Virus record (IMG/VR): IMGVR_UViG_3300044733_002847
Coordinates: 1-28,921 of that record
Source of the DNA: a virus
DNA: 28,921 nt
Direction: 5' to 3' (one strand)
Each line of letters begins with the position of its first letter. Within the stretch, counting starts at the first letter, position 1. The notes below the pieces were generated by a model. That model was not told the DNA's origin. It made no database searches and saw nothing but the letters and a program-made list of their open reading frames with translations. Shown here piece by piece: positions 7,882 to 14,501 of the stretch. Both the position numbers and the translations under genes were made by a program.

Positions 7882-8163
7882 TTACTTCTTCTTTCGTTTT
7901 GCAAAGGTAGAAACATTTTTTGGAGCCTGACCTTTGACTCCACTCTCTGGAGTTCCAGATCTTCTTTTTCTTTGAACTGCACTTTTTTTCTGAGCACTTG
8001 ACATAGCTTTAGCTTTAGCTACAGGCACACACTTTGCATACCCTGATCCACCAGCTCCAGAAGTTCCGCAGGGTTGATATTTGCCCTTCTTTTTAGGGGC
8101 GCCAATGTTAACCCACTTTTGGTCAAACCATTTGGTTAATCCAACACCTTTAGGACCAGGCAT
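7882..8163 (-). CDS. DUF5872-like Lys-rich small protein
   Basis: 93-residue basic protein that matches by eye the DUF5872-type pattern: a KWFDQKWVNIG start, GKYQPCGTSG, a second Cys motif YAKCVPVAKAKAM, SSAQKKSAVQRKRR and a lysine-rich tail. The two cysteines could bind metal. The start overlaps the preceding gene's stop (TAATG). It lies in a run of tiny basic genes between the holin/endolysin region and the virion-tip genes, suggesting a virion-packaged or DNA-binding role. That role is inferred from charge and position. Confidence 0.7.
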   Translation of the reverse strand: MPGPKGVGLTKWFDQKWVNIGAPKKKGKYQPCGTSGAGGSGYAKCVPVAKAKAMSSAQKKSAVQRKRRSGTPESGVKGQAPKNVSTFAKRKKK

Positions 8164-8279
8164 TATTTTTTCTTTGCTTTTGTGGACTTGTTAGTTTTTT
8201 TTACTGGAGTGCAATTGGGAACTAATTTGCCACCCTTTAACTTCATCCCTTTAGCGGAGTACCCAGTCCAACAAGCCAT
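8163..8279 (-). CDS. 38-residue Lys-rich peptide
   Basis: A short frame starts MACWTGYSAKGMKLKGGKL and ends in a lysine-rich tail, with two cysteines (residues 3 and 23). It is joined to both neighbours by TAATG overlaps, which supports real translation in a coupled chain. Function unknown. Confidence 0.6.
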   Translation of the reverse strand: MACWTGYSAKGMKLKGGKLVPNCTPVKKTNKSTKAKKK

Positions 8280-8458
8280 TACTTACTCTTCTTTGCCTTT
8301 TTGGTTGAAACAGTCTTCCAAGTTCCGCCCATTGACTTATACTTCTTAGCAGCCCAGGCGTTCGCATATGCAGATGGATAGACATCAAACTTAGATTTAG
8401 CCTGAGACTTAGCCGAAGACCACAATGCTGGCTTCGTTGGTTTATTTTGTTTTGCCAT
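8279..8458 (-). CDS. 59-residue basic phage protein (YPSAYANAWAAKKYK family)
   Basis: Basic protein with the motif FDVYPSAYANAWAAKKYK followed by GGTWKTV. I recall this motif from many environmental phage small proteins. It overlaps both neighbours by TAATG. The conserved Trp/Tyr core inside a lysine-rich chain suggests a nucleic-acid-binding or virion-packaged protein. Function not established. Confidence 0.65.
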   Translation of the reverse strand: MAKQNKPTKPALWSSAKSQAKSKFDVYPSAYANAWAAKKYKSMGGTWKTVSTKKAKKSK

Positions 8459-8625
8459 TATCTTGTTAATCCTATGATTAAAATCATTTGAATTAAATGA
8501 AGAGCAATATATCCAAGATGAATTCTCAATTCTTTTTTAGAACCAGAGGCCTTCTCTACACCCAAGCAATAGGTGCATGCACCGTCAAATTCATGACAAT
8601 CTTCACAACAGTATTTTGTAGCCAT
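8458..8625 (-). CDS. 55-residue Cys-rich protein with a C-terminal hydrophobic helix
   Basis: The N-terminus carries cysteines at residues 6, 7, 10, 17 and 20 with nearby histidine, a likely zinc knuckle. A charged linker then leads to a hydrophobic helix (YIALHLIQMILIIGLT) that could span the membrane. The stop overlaps the next start (TAATG). Proximity to the holin-like gene allows a lysis role, but that is a guess. Confidence 0.6.
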   Translation of the reverse strand: MATKYCCEDCHEFDGACTYCLGVEKASGSKKELRIHLGYIALHLIQMILIIGLTR

Positions 8626-8632
8626 AATATTC

Positions 8633-8842
8633 CTATTTCTTTTTACTAATTTTTCTAAGTGTTTTAGCGAGCGAAGCTTGCTTGCGAGTAAGCGGACTAT
8701 ACTTTTCTGGGTTCTTTGAAACTGCTGCTGCCATTCCAGCTACAGACTTGCCAGCCTTCTTTGCTTTTGCAGTAAATGCACCAGGTCTTTTTATTGCACC
8801 CTGGATCCATTTATCACTACTTGCTTTCTTTTTTGCTGCCAT
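8633..8842 (-). CDS. 69-residue Lys/Ala-rich protein
   Basis: Basic protein with the pattern SSDKWIQGAIKRPGAFTAKAKKAGKS and a lysine-rich end. The WIQGAIK-PGA core recurs in small proteins of environmental phages. The start overlaps the end of the holin-like gene by 26 bases. Probable virion-internal or DNA-binding protein by composition; no enzymatic motif. Confidence 0.7.
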   Translation of the reverse strand: MAAKKKASSDKWIQGAIKRPGAFTAKAKKAGKSVAGMAAAVSKNPEKYSPLTRKQASLAKTLRKISKKK

Positions 8843-9047
8843 TATTCCTTCTTCTATTTATAGTTTTTATTTCACCCAAGAAACCGCCAGCATGATCTCT
8901 AACATGTCCATCTATTTTATCTTCTATTCTAATAAGATGCTCACGAACATATCCATGATCTTCTTTGTTTTCTCTTCTGGCTTTTTCTAGAAGAGTAACA
9001 ATAATAGCACCGACAACACCAATGAGAGCAACAGTAATCTGTTCCAT
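8817..9047 (-). CDS. Holin-like / DUF2746-like small membrane protein
   Basis: 76-residue protein with one N-terminal membrane helix (ITVALIGVVGAIIVTLL), then a charged helical region with conserved-looking EHLIRIEDKIDGHVRDH and a basic tail. This layout fits class-III-type holins and the DUF2746 family of actinobacteriophages. It starts 4 bases after the endolysin stop, so the two are co-transcribed, and lysis partnership is the simplest reading. An alternative is a membrane-anchored virion assembly factor. Confidence 0.65.
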   Translation of the reverse strand: MEQITVALIGVVGAIIVTLLEKARRENKEDHGYVREHLIRIEDKIDGHVRDHAGGFLGEIKTINRRRNNGSKKESK

Positions 9048-9051
9048 GGCA

Positions 9052-9831
9052 TTATGCTTTAATGCCTAGAAGCTCCATGACCTTTGGTCCAGGAACTGAA
9101 TCGGCAGGGAGTTTATTTGCTACCTTAAAAGCTTTTATAGCTGCGTCAGTTGCAGCGTCTTTTTGACCATTGATTTCACCTTTGTAAAATCCCTTTGCCT
9201 TAAGTGCTTCCTGTAGTTTCTTTACATCTGCTCCGCCACTAGCAGCTGGAGCGGCTTGTGCAGTTGCTGCACCTGCTGGCTTCGACCAATTATTCTTCGA
9301 CATCCATTCTACAACTGCGGCAGGTGGTGTGTCACCATCTACATAGCGAAGGTGCCATGGTTCAGAGGGAACAACTTCCCACGAAAAACCAAATTTCTTC
9401 ACATTTGCAATCATCCAATTGAGGCGCTTTGCTTCTGATGCATTTGCAATGTCAACAGCCAAACCGAGATTATGCTGAGACTTACCTGGAGTAGCAAGCA
9501 TTGCCATACCCTTCTTGAGGTACCAAGTCTTGCCTTCAAATGTTTTTGTGCTAGTTCCGACCACTGGCTCAAGCTGATATCTTTGTTTGAAACCAGCGAG
9601 TTGGCTTTCATAGCTACGGTATGTGTCACCTGCTGAGGTTGGTTTTAGCTCAATGCCTTCTGCTTTCGCAGCCTCATCCATTGCATTGTAAGCTGCTGCT
9701 GCAAGCCAGTGCATCTTTCCGCCAGCTTCAATAGGACGCAAAAGATGTGCTGGCAGTTTGCCGGGCTCAATACCTTTAAGATCTGCTGGAAGTTTAACTG
9801 GGACAATATAATCCCATGCTACTTTGCTCAT
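9052..9831 (-). CDS. Endolysin: M15 D-Ala-D-Ala peptidase with peptidoglycan-binding domain
   Basis: 259-residue lysin. Residues about 40-170 form a VanY/M15 peptidase with YRSYESQ (substrate-binding Arg), the zinc motif S118-x-H120...D127 (SQHNLGLAVD) and the E157-P-W-H160 motif. All zinc ligands and the catalytic Glu are intact. An Ala/Pro linker (184-200) leads to a peptidoglycan-binding type 1 domain (residues 202-257, VKKLQEALKAKGFYKGEINGQ). It cuts stem peptides during host lysis. There is no signal peptide, so export needs the adjacent holin-like protein. It sits between the membrane protein gene and the tiny basic genes. Confidence 0.92.
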   Translation of the reverse strand: MSKVAWDYIVPVKLPADLKGIEPGKLPAHLLRPIEAGGKMHWLAAAAYNAMDEAAKAEGIELKPTSAGDTYRSYESQLAGFKQRYQLEPVVGTSTKTFEGKTWYLKKGMAMLATPGKSQHNLGLAVDIANASEAKRLNWMIANVKKFGFSWEVVPSEPWHLRYVDGDTPPAAVVEWMSKNNWSKPAGAATAQAAPAASGGADVKKLQEALKAKGFYKGEINGQKDAATDAAIKAFKVANKLPADSVPGPKVMELLGIKA

Positions 9832-9843
9832 GTTAATCTCCTA

Positions 9844-10011
9844 TTATTTCTTTTTCTTGATCTTTTTAGCTGATGATATAGCTATAGCTACAGCTTGTTT
9901 TCTTGATTTAACTACCGGTCCCCCCTTGCCAGAGTGAAGGGTTCCGCTACCAAATTCGCCCATTACAGACTTGATTTTTTTTTGATATGAGGAAACTTTT
10001 TTCTTAGGCAT
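9844..10011 (-). CDS. 55-residue DUF6496-like protein
   Basis: Basic protein with VMGEFGSGTLHSGKG followed by GPVVKSRKQAVAIAISSA and a lysine tail, a pattern I associate with DUF6496. It ends in tandem stop codons (TAA TAG). No Shine-Dalgarno is visible. Function unknown; it belongs to the run of tiny basic genes. Confidence 0.7.
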   Translation of the reverse strand: MPKKKVSSYQKKIKSVMGEFGSGTLHSGKGGPVVKSRKQAVAIAISSAKKIKKKK

Positions 10012-10031
10012 TGGGGGACGCAGTAATATAA

Positions 10032-10154
10032 TTACTTTTTCTTTTTCTTAGCAATTGCCGCTTGGATAAATGGCGGAAGTTTTTTCTGAGCAGGTGTCAT
10101 GCCAGTTTTTGGCTTGGCCTTACCCATAGCTGGCATCTTCTTCTTGGCAGCCAT
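10032..10154 (-). CDS. 40-residue Lys-rich peptide
   Basis: A short frame starts MAAKKKMPAMGKAKPK, contains GMTPAQKKLPPFIQAAIA and ends in five lysines. The start overlaps the preceding gene's stop (TAATG). The motif resembles other environmental phage mini-proteins; no function can be given. Confidence 0.6.
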   Translation of the reverse strand: MAAKKKMPAMGKAKPKTGMTPAQKKLPPFIQAAIAKKKKK

Positions 10155-10390
10155 TACTTCTTCTTTGCCTTTCCTGAACCGATCTTACCAAGAACCTTGA
10201 TTGGTCTTTGGGCGATCTTAGCTTGACCACTTGAAACGCTTGGCTTTGGAGCAGTAGTGCCCTTGCCGCCAGTTGCAACGTTCTTAAGTGTCGCAGGGTT
10301 TTTCACTGGACGATTTGCCATTTTCATCTGACCGTTTGATACGGTTGGTTCTGGTGCGCTTGTTCCGCTACCTTTTTTCTTCATAGCCAT
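10154..10390 (-). CDS. 78-residue basic protein with a duplicated motif
   Basis: Basic protein carrying two copies of one module: PEPTVSNGQMKMANRPVK and PKPSVSSGQAKIAQRPIK, about 33 residues apart. It ends in a lysine-rich tail. Coupled to the next gene by TAATG. The internal duplication suggests a binding protein with two equivalent sites. Function unknown. Confidence 0.7.
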   Translation of the reverse strand: MAMKKKGSGTSAPEPTVSNGQMKMANRPVKNPATLKNVATGGKGTTAPKPSVSSGQAKIAQRPIKVLGKIGSGKAKKK

Positions 10391-10393
10391 GAT

Positions 10394-10510
10394 TTATTTC
10401 TCCTTAGTTTTGCTAGCTTTTTTAGGAGCAGCCTTTTTTTTAGCTGCGGCCTTCTTTTTGACTGGTTCCTCTTCATGAGGAATTACAGTGTTCTGTACAT
10501 ACTTAGACAT
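10394..10510 (-). CDS. 38-residue Ala/Lys-rich peptide
   Basis: A short frame starts MSKYVQNTVIPHEEEPV and runs into an AAAKKKAAPKKA tail typical of histone-H1-like DNA-binding tails. The next gene downstream has AAGGAGAAATAA before its start, within the end of this frame. Function unknown. Confidence 0.55.
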   Translation of the reverse strand: MSKYVQNTVIPHEEEPVKKKAAAKKKAAPKKASKTKEK

Positions 10511-10528
10511 AGTAACCAAAAATCCTTA

Positions 10529-10675
10529 TTATGATCCCATTTTTTTCGTTGGTCTTTTCTTTGTACCATCGAATGTTACTGGTGCCATATTTTTTTTCAT
10601 GAGATTTGTTACCTTCTGCTTCTTTGAAGCAGCTGCCATTGGATTTGTTTTACCACTCTTTTTTTTCATCGCCAT
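10529..10675 (-). CDS. 48-residue Lys/Met-rich protein
   Basis: A short frame starts MAMKKKSGKTNPMAAASKK, has a central VTNLMKKNMAPVTFDGT and a basic tail, and ends in two stop codons. It shares the MAMKKK-G start with the 78-residue neighbour, hinting at duplication of these mini-genes. AGGAG lies just upstream of the ATG. Confidence 0.6.
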   Translation of the reverse strand: MAMKKKSGKTNPMAAASKKQKVTNLMKKNMAPVTFDGTKKRPTKKMGS

Positions 10676-10717
10676 AGTATTCTCCTATTTATTCTTAATT
10701 TTAAAATGTGCCAACTT

Positions 10718-10975
10718 TTAGCAGTCCCATTTGCGTAGCGACAAAGCTTTACGTGTTGGTCTTCCTTTTGAATCTTTCATAGGTCCTGGCATTCCGCCCA
10801 TGCGTGCACAAAACGACTTACGTCGAGCAGCTGCTTTAGGCGACTTCTTTGCTTGCTTGGATGATACTGGCGGTTTTAGGTTCATGCCCTGTTTTTTAGC
10901 TGATGCACGACCTTTAGCGTTCAAACCACCGGCAGGATTCTTTCCCTCTTTACGCTGCCATGCTGGACTTGCCAT
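10718..10975 (-). CDS. DUF6321-like small basic protein
   Basis: 85-residue protein matching the DUF6321 pattern as I recall it: SPAWQRKEGKNPAGGLNAKGR, GMNLKPPV, then RRKSFCARMGGMPGP and a terminal LRKWDC. The two cysteines and aromatic/basic core are characteristic. It is widespread in environmental phages with no known function. Its start overlaps the upstream stop by TAATG. Confidence 0.75.
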   Translation of the reverse strand: MASPAWQRKEGKNPAGGLNAKGRASAKKQGMNLKPPVSSKQAKKSPKAAARRKSFCARMGGMPGPMKDSKGRPTRKALSLRKWDC

Positions 10976-11118
10976 TACTTTTTTTTCCTTGTTTTTTTAT
11001 TATTATTAACACGAGTAGATTTAACTGGCTTTGGTGCATTCTTTAATTCTATGCCATACATAAAATTATTCTGTCCCATTCTTGGACCAGATATATATGT
11101 AAAATTTTTCATGACCAT
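10975..11118 (-). CDS. 47-residue basic protein
   Basis: A short frame starts MVMKNFTYISGPRMGQNNFMYG and has a lysine/asparagine-rich tail. Two ATGs are available, at 11118 and 11112. A perfect TATAAT lies 3 bases upstream of the first, so the second would be near the 5' end of that transcript. Function unknown. Confidence 0.55.
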   Translation of the reverse strand: MVMKNFTYISGPRMGQNNFMYGIELKNAPKPVKSTRVNNNKKTRKKK

Positions 11119-11121
11119 AAT

Positions 11122-11127
11122 ATTATA
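11122..11127 (-). promoter_or_regulatory. Extended -10 promoter for the tiny basic gene run
   Basis: The minus strand reads TGG-TATAAT, with a possible TTGAAA -35 placed 15 bases upstream (short spacing). It lies between the 2OG-oxygenase stop and the run of small basic genes. Transcription would start at about the ATG at 11112, allowing a leaderless message. Confidence 0.45.
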
Positions 11128-11134
11128 CCATTCC

Positions 11135-11812
11135 TCAAAAAGTTTCAACTAGATCTCTAATCGCCATATTTTTAGGCATGACGTTAGAAATCAAGGTTGT
11201 CTTTCTAAACCACTTTAGAAGTATATTATATCTAGTACCACTTTTTATCTTATTTACAGCATGTAAATACATAGCATTTGTGGGAAATGTTATTATGTCC
11301 CCAGCCTTTGGTTTTAAACTTAAAGCATACTCGGGGAAAACAAGTTCTCCTCCATCATAATTATCGTTTAAATAAACCAAAGAGGAATAATCAGCTAGAA
11401 ATCTAGGAATATCAGAGTTCCAAGTTGGCCTTGAATCATCTATATCCAAAGATAGTTCCGAGCTATTGTACTCGCTATCGGAATGCGGGGATTGATAATC
11501 CCCCTCCGACCAAACCCTGCCCCATATTCTGGGGTCACAGGACAACCTTTGGCCATATCCAAACTCAAGCTTTTCTTTAACTAAATCAATTAAATTATTT
11601 ATTGTTGGATAAATATCTTGATTATGCCAGTTAAAGAATACTGACTTTATTTTTACTGGAGTACCGTCTTCATAAAAATCACACCCGTCACCATTTGGTA
11701 AAAGTTCTTGCGCAGATTCTGGGTTTTTTATATATGATAATAACTTTTCTATATCAAGAGAAGATAGAATGTTGTTGTCAATAATAATATTGTTTACTGA
11801 AGCGATGGCCAT
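11135..11812 (-). CDS. Prolyl-4-hydroxylase-like 2OG-Fe(II) oxygenase
   Basis: 225-residue enzyme of the P4H/2OG-FeII_Oxy_3 type. Iron ligands are H110-x-D112 (SPHSDSE) and H184 (YLHAVNKI), with R194 (SGTRYNI) as the 2-oxoglutarate anchor. The YDGGELVFPEY and KPKAGDIITFP strands are classic family motifs. It would hydroxylate a protein, peptide or other side chain using oxygen, 2-oxoglutarate and Fe(II). Such genes are frequent near virion genes of aquatic phages. It sits between the histone-like gene and the tiny basic genes, so lysine- or proline-rich virion proteins are candidate targets (inference). Confidence 0.88.
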   Translation of the reverse strand: MAIASVNNIIIDNNILSSLDIEKLLSYIKNPESAQELLPNGDGCDFYEDGTPVKIKSVFFNWHNQDIYPTINNLIDLVKEKLEFGYGQRLSCDPRIWGRVWSEGDYQSPHSDSEYNSSELSLDIDDSRPTWNSDIPRFLADYSSLVYLNDNYDGGELVFPEYALSLKPKAGDIITFPTNAMYLHAVNKIKSGTRYNILLKWFRKTTLISNVMPKNMAIRDLVETF

Positions 11813-11841
11813 AATAGCTGCCTATATTTTAGGGCAAATAT

Positions 11842-12150
11842 TTATTTAGTGTCTTTCTTAGGGCGACCCTTTTTTGCAGTTGGTGTTGTTATTCTTGCTG
11901 CATCTTCTGGACGAGGACCAACCTTTTTAGCCTTAGGAGCTGATGCTTCCTTAACAGCTTTAGCAACTTCTTTCTTTGCATCTGAAGCAATTTTCTCTGC
12001 TGCTTCAACTGCAATGTCTGCTACTGCTTCTGCCTGCTCTACGAGTTCGTCAATAACCTTAGCTTGAGCTTTAGCAATTGGGCTATTTGGATTTAACTTT
12101 TGAGCTTTAAATGCAGCTGACTTTATTTTATCGGATAATTTCTTAAACAT
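11842..12150 (-). CDS. Histone-H1-like Ala/Lys-rich protein with an AT-hook-like tail
   Basis: 102-residue protein. The N-terminal helix is basic (MFKKLSDKIKSAAFKAQK), the middle is a long Ala/Glu/Lys helix (EQAEAVADIAVEAAEKIASDAKKEVAKAV), and the C-terminus is KAKKVGPRPEDAARI...KKGRPKKDTK with a GRP core like an AT-hook. It probably binds AT-rich DNA, as a genome-condensing or regulatory protein. It is the first gene after a good promoter at 12196..12224 and heads the late-type region. Confidence 0.7.
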   Translation of the reverse strand: MFKKLSDKIKSAAFKAQKLNPNSPIAKAQAKVIDELVEQAEAVADIAVEAAEKIASDAKKEVAKAVKEASAPKAKKVGPRPEDAARITTPTAKKGRPKKDTK

Positions 12151-12195
12151 ATTTAACCTCTGTTTGTATTTTAATTTTGGATAATTAATAGTAAT

Positions 12196-12224
12196 ATTAT
12201 ATTATTTATAATAGTAACTTGCAA
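12196..12224 (-). promoter_or_regulatory. Sigma70-type promoter for the late-type region
   Basis: The minus strand reads TTGCAA (12219..12224), a 17-base spacer, then a perfect TATAAT (12196..12201). It lies in the 87-base AT-rich gap upstream of the histone-like gene, leaving a leader of about 40 bases that includes AGAGG before the ATG. It is the best-spaced promoter in the window. Confidence 0.7.
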
Positions 12225-12237
12225 ATATATGTTTTAG

Positions 12238-12555
12238 CTATTTGCCCTGTTGGGACTCTTTAATTAAAACATATCTATCTCCAGTCTCTTTTGAGACTAT
12301 CGAAAACCCATAGGCTGCCGCAGCTTCTATTGCTGCTTGAAGAGCCTCTTTATCCTCAAGTGACACCTCGCCCAGTGGAAGACTTATTCCAGCGTAGACA
12401 TCTATGTTTTCAAAGTTTCCAATGTTTATTTTTCTGTTTACACCACAGACCAAAACTGGAGATGTTGTAATACTTATTCCTGGATTGGAATTAATCATTG
12501 AATCCAATGGTGAATCTGTTGACTGCTCAAAAGCGCTTTTACTTATTTTAGGCAT
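12238..12555 (-). CDS. Conserved-looking phage protein of unknown function
   Basis: 105-residue protein, unrecognised. The core RKINIGNFENIDVYAGISLPLG looks like an amphipathic beta-hairpin of a compact domain, followed by a helix (DKEALQAAIEAAAAYGF) and a final strand (RYVLIKES). The start overlaps the dNMP kinase stop by 8 bases. It is the last gene of the sigma factor-RNase H-kinase operon, just before a promoter and gap. A DNA-binding or modulator role is possible but unsupported. Confidence 0.7.
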   Translation of the reverse strand: MPKISKSAFEQSTDSPLDSMINSNPGISITTSPVLVCGVNRKINIGNFENIDVYAGISLPLGEVSLEDKEALQAAIEAAAAYGFSIVSKETGDRYVLIKESQQGK

Positions 12556-13333
12556 TTGTTTTTACCTTCACTCCTAGTGCTATTAGTGTATTTAATGTTT
12601 GATCTTCAAGGGACATATCATCAGTATTAATGATGATATCTGCCATTTCTTTTACTGCTTCTATCCCATTTTCTGACGCGTGCTCTGACTGAACCTTTGT
12701 GGGAAGTTGTCCATCTCTTTTAAGTAATCTATTGTTTAATGTTTCTTCGGAAGCATCAAAACAAATAACTATCCCGTTAGGCTGCTTTTGTATAGCAGCT
12801 GCTTCGTTTGGATATCTAACGTCAGAAATAATTATTGCCATCTTTGAATTATCTATATCATCATTCTCATTACAAAATTGATTATATAGTCTATTGCTTT
12901 TAATTATAGCCCAGTGTGCGAAACACTCTGGATAATCCTGTCTGCATATATCTCCAGCTTTTTGGAGAAATGTTCGTGGCTTTATACCCTCTGGTTCAAT
13001 TGGTAGAGCTTCAATTTCTCTAACCATTTCAACAAACTTATCATAGGCTGGCATATTGCCTATCGCTGAACTACCGTACAGATCATACAATGTTGAGTGT
13101 AAAGCAAATAGTTTTCTAGACTTCTCATTTGCTCCCATTATATTCTTTTTAATAGAAGCCATTTCGTACAGCGGCAATGCAAAAAACAAATGATCCCATC
13201 TGTAACCAAACTTAGTTGCATCCAAAGAACCCTTTGGAATAATCGATTCAGCAACAGATGTTTTTCCACTGCCAGCTTTACCAGCTAAACCTATTATTAT
13301 TGGTTGATTATCTCTAAATTTTTCCATAGTCAT
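12548..13333 (-). CDS. Deoxynucleoside monophosphate kinase
   Basis: 261-residue P-loop kinase. The Walker A motif GKAGSGKT is at residues 18-25. An IISDVRYPNEA motif follows near the middle, and an Arg-rich lid region RLLKRDG further on. This combination is typical of T4 gp1-type dNMP kinases, which phosphorylate dNMPs, including modified ones, for phage DNA synthesis. ATG 13333 and ATG 13327 are both possible. A TATAAT with extended TGn lies immediately upstream and no Shine-Dalgarno is visible. It lies in an operon with RNase H and the sigma factor. Modified-base salvage cannot be inferred from sequence alone. Confidence 0.82.
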   Translation of the reverse strand: MTMEKFRDNQPIIIGLAGKAGSGKTSVAESIIPKGSLDATKFGYRWDHLFFALPLYEMASIKKNIMGANEKSRKLFALHSTLYDLYGSSAIGNMPAYDKFVEMVREIEALPIEPEGIKPRTFLQKAGDICRQDYPECFAHWAIIKSNRLYNQFCNENDDIDNSKMAIIISDVRYPNEAAAIQKQPNGIVICFDASEETLNNRLLKRDGQLPTKVQSEHASENGIEAVKEMADIIINTDDMSLEDQTLNTLIALGVKVKTNA

Positions 13334-13335
13334 AA

Positions 13336-13341
13336 ATTATA
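13336..13341 (-). promoter_or_regulatory. Extended -10 box directly before the dNMP kinase gene
   Basis: The minus strand reads TGA-TATAAT, which ends 2 bases before ATG 13333 and 8 bases before ATG 13327. If used, the transcript would begin at about the second ATG, a leaderless arrangement. No -35 is recognisable. Confidence 0.4.
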
Positions 13342-13767
13342 TCACAGTTCTTTTTGCTTTTGTTCTAATTGATCTAAAAAAGTATTTGCTAAATAGTCTG
13401 GCTCCCAAACTAAATTTCTTGGAACCTGTATAAGTCTAAATCTATACTCTGATTTTATTTCCTCAATCGTCATAAGCAGAGGTAGTAGAGCTGGACTCTT
13501 ACACCTCCAAACTCCATTGACCTGATTAGCAACAACCGCAGAGTCCGTATAAATAATTGGATCAATAAAATCAGATAAAGCGCATATCAACAACGCTGCT
13601 ATAACTGCTTCGTACTCAGCCTCATTATTAGTTCTAGACCCAAGGCCTCTAGCAAATTGTGCAACCTTTTTTCTATTCTTATACACAACTGTTGCACAAG
13701 CAGCTTCGCCTCTCTTTTTTTGACCCTGCCCTCTTGAGGCTCCATCACAAAAAACTTCTATATTCAT
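13342..13767 (-). CDS. rnhA: Ribonuclease HI
   Basis: 141-residue RNase H fold with the four catalytic acids in place: D8 (CDGASRGQG), E51 (TNNEAEYEAV), D75 (YTDSAVV) and D124 (WEPDYLAN). It lacks the basic handle of the E. coli enzyme, like many phage and archaeal-type forms. It would remove RNA primers or R-loops during phage replication. Its start overlaps the upstream small gene by one base, and the kinase follows. Confidence 0.9.
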   Translation of the reverse strand: MNIEVFCDGASRGQGQKKRGEAACATVVYKNRKKVAQFARGLGSRTNNEAEYEAVIAALLICALSDFIDPIIYTDSAVVANQVNGVWRCKSPALLPLLMTIEEIKSEYRFRLIQVPRNLVWEPDYLANTFLDQLEQKQKEL

Positions 13768-13976
13768 TAATCTATCTTAACATCCACTAGGATATTTAAC
13801 TCTGTTGCTCTCTTTTTTATATTTTCTTCTTGACTTTTAGAGTTAGCAATGTAGGTATTGACGAGTAGGTATCTACTGCCTTTATATTGAACTTGGGTGG
13901 GGAAATTTAATCCTTCTCTCTTTTCAGAATAAAATTCGTCTACTTTATTTACATTTTTATAATGCCCAATAAACAT
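13767..13976 (-). CDS. Small protein of unknown function
   Basis: 69-residue protein, unrecognised: MFIGHYKNVNKVDEFYSEK, a strand-rich middle (VQYKGSRYLLVNTYIA) and a charged helical tail. AAGGAC precedes the start. It overlaps the RNase H start by one base (TAATG), so it is probably translated with it. Confidence 0.65.
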   Translation of the reverse strand: MFIGHYKNVNKVDEFYSEKREGLNFPTQVQYKGSRYLLVNTYIANSKSQEENIKKRATELNILVDVKID

Positions 13977-13985
13977 GATTGTCCT

Positions 13986-14501
13986 TTAGTATGTTTTGAA
14001 GTCTTCTTCTAAATAATAACCTTTTGATTCTCTACTTGAAGCTATCTGCATTGACTGGACTTTATCCATAAGTTTTCTTGCAGACTCAGATGCAATTCTT
14101 GCCGAGCTCTCTAACGACTCTGCCAAGTTGACAATTGCTTCACAGGTAACCAATGCAGAATATTCTGCCTCGGCTGCCTCCATGGCAGCTGCTTCTCTTT
14201 CAGCTTCATTCTTGCCAACTCTAGAAGACTTATAAACCTTTTTATATTTTCCTTCTATTAACTTATAATTTGCTCGCGCCATGCCAGCAAATCTTGCTGC
14301 TCTTCCATAAACATTTGATGTTCTAGCTACTAAAGATGCGAGCTTGTCTAAGCCAAGATCAACGACATCAGCTTCAGGTATCTCTATAAAGTATAAATTA
14401 TCTTTCCCCTTTTCTACGTAGGAGTTTATAACTTCTTGTATTTGAGGGTTTAAAAAATCAGAGAGAAGCTGTTGTAGCTTTTCTATATTCTGAAGGTTCA
14501 T
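13986..14501 (-). CDS. Coiled-coil protein of unknown function
   Basis: 171-residue, almost entirely helical protein. The N-terminal half holds LQQLLSDFLNPQIQEVI and a short FIEIPEADVV strand. The C-terminal two thirds is Ala/Glu/Ser-rich, with long heptad-like stretches (NEAEREAAAMEAAEAEYSAL and AESLESSARIASESARKLMD). It overlaps the sigma factor stop by 4 bases (ATGA). Its position between sigma factor and RNase H suggests a replication or transcription accessory protein. No family recognised. Confidence 0.7.
   Translation of the reverse strand: MNLQNIEKLQQLLSDFLNPQIQEVINSYVEKGKDNLYFIEIPEADVVDLGLDKLASLVARTSNVYGRAARFAGMARANYKLIEGKYKKVYKSSRVGKNEAEREAAAMEAAEAEYSALVTCEAIVNLAESLESSARIASESARKLMDKVQSMQIASSRESKGYYLEEDFKTY

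Noticed and set aside
13767-13976. The 69-residue frame as another frameshifted fragment of a neighbour
   Set aside because: It has its own AAGGAC and ATG, no in-frame CGG, and the RNase H after it is complete with all four catalytic acids, so nothing needs joining.
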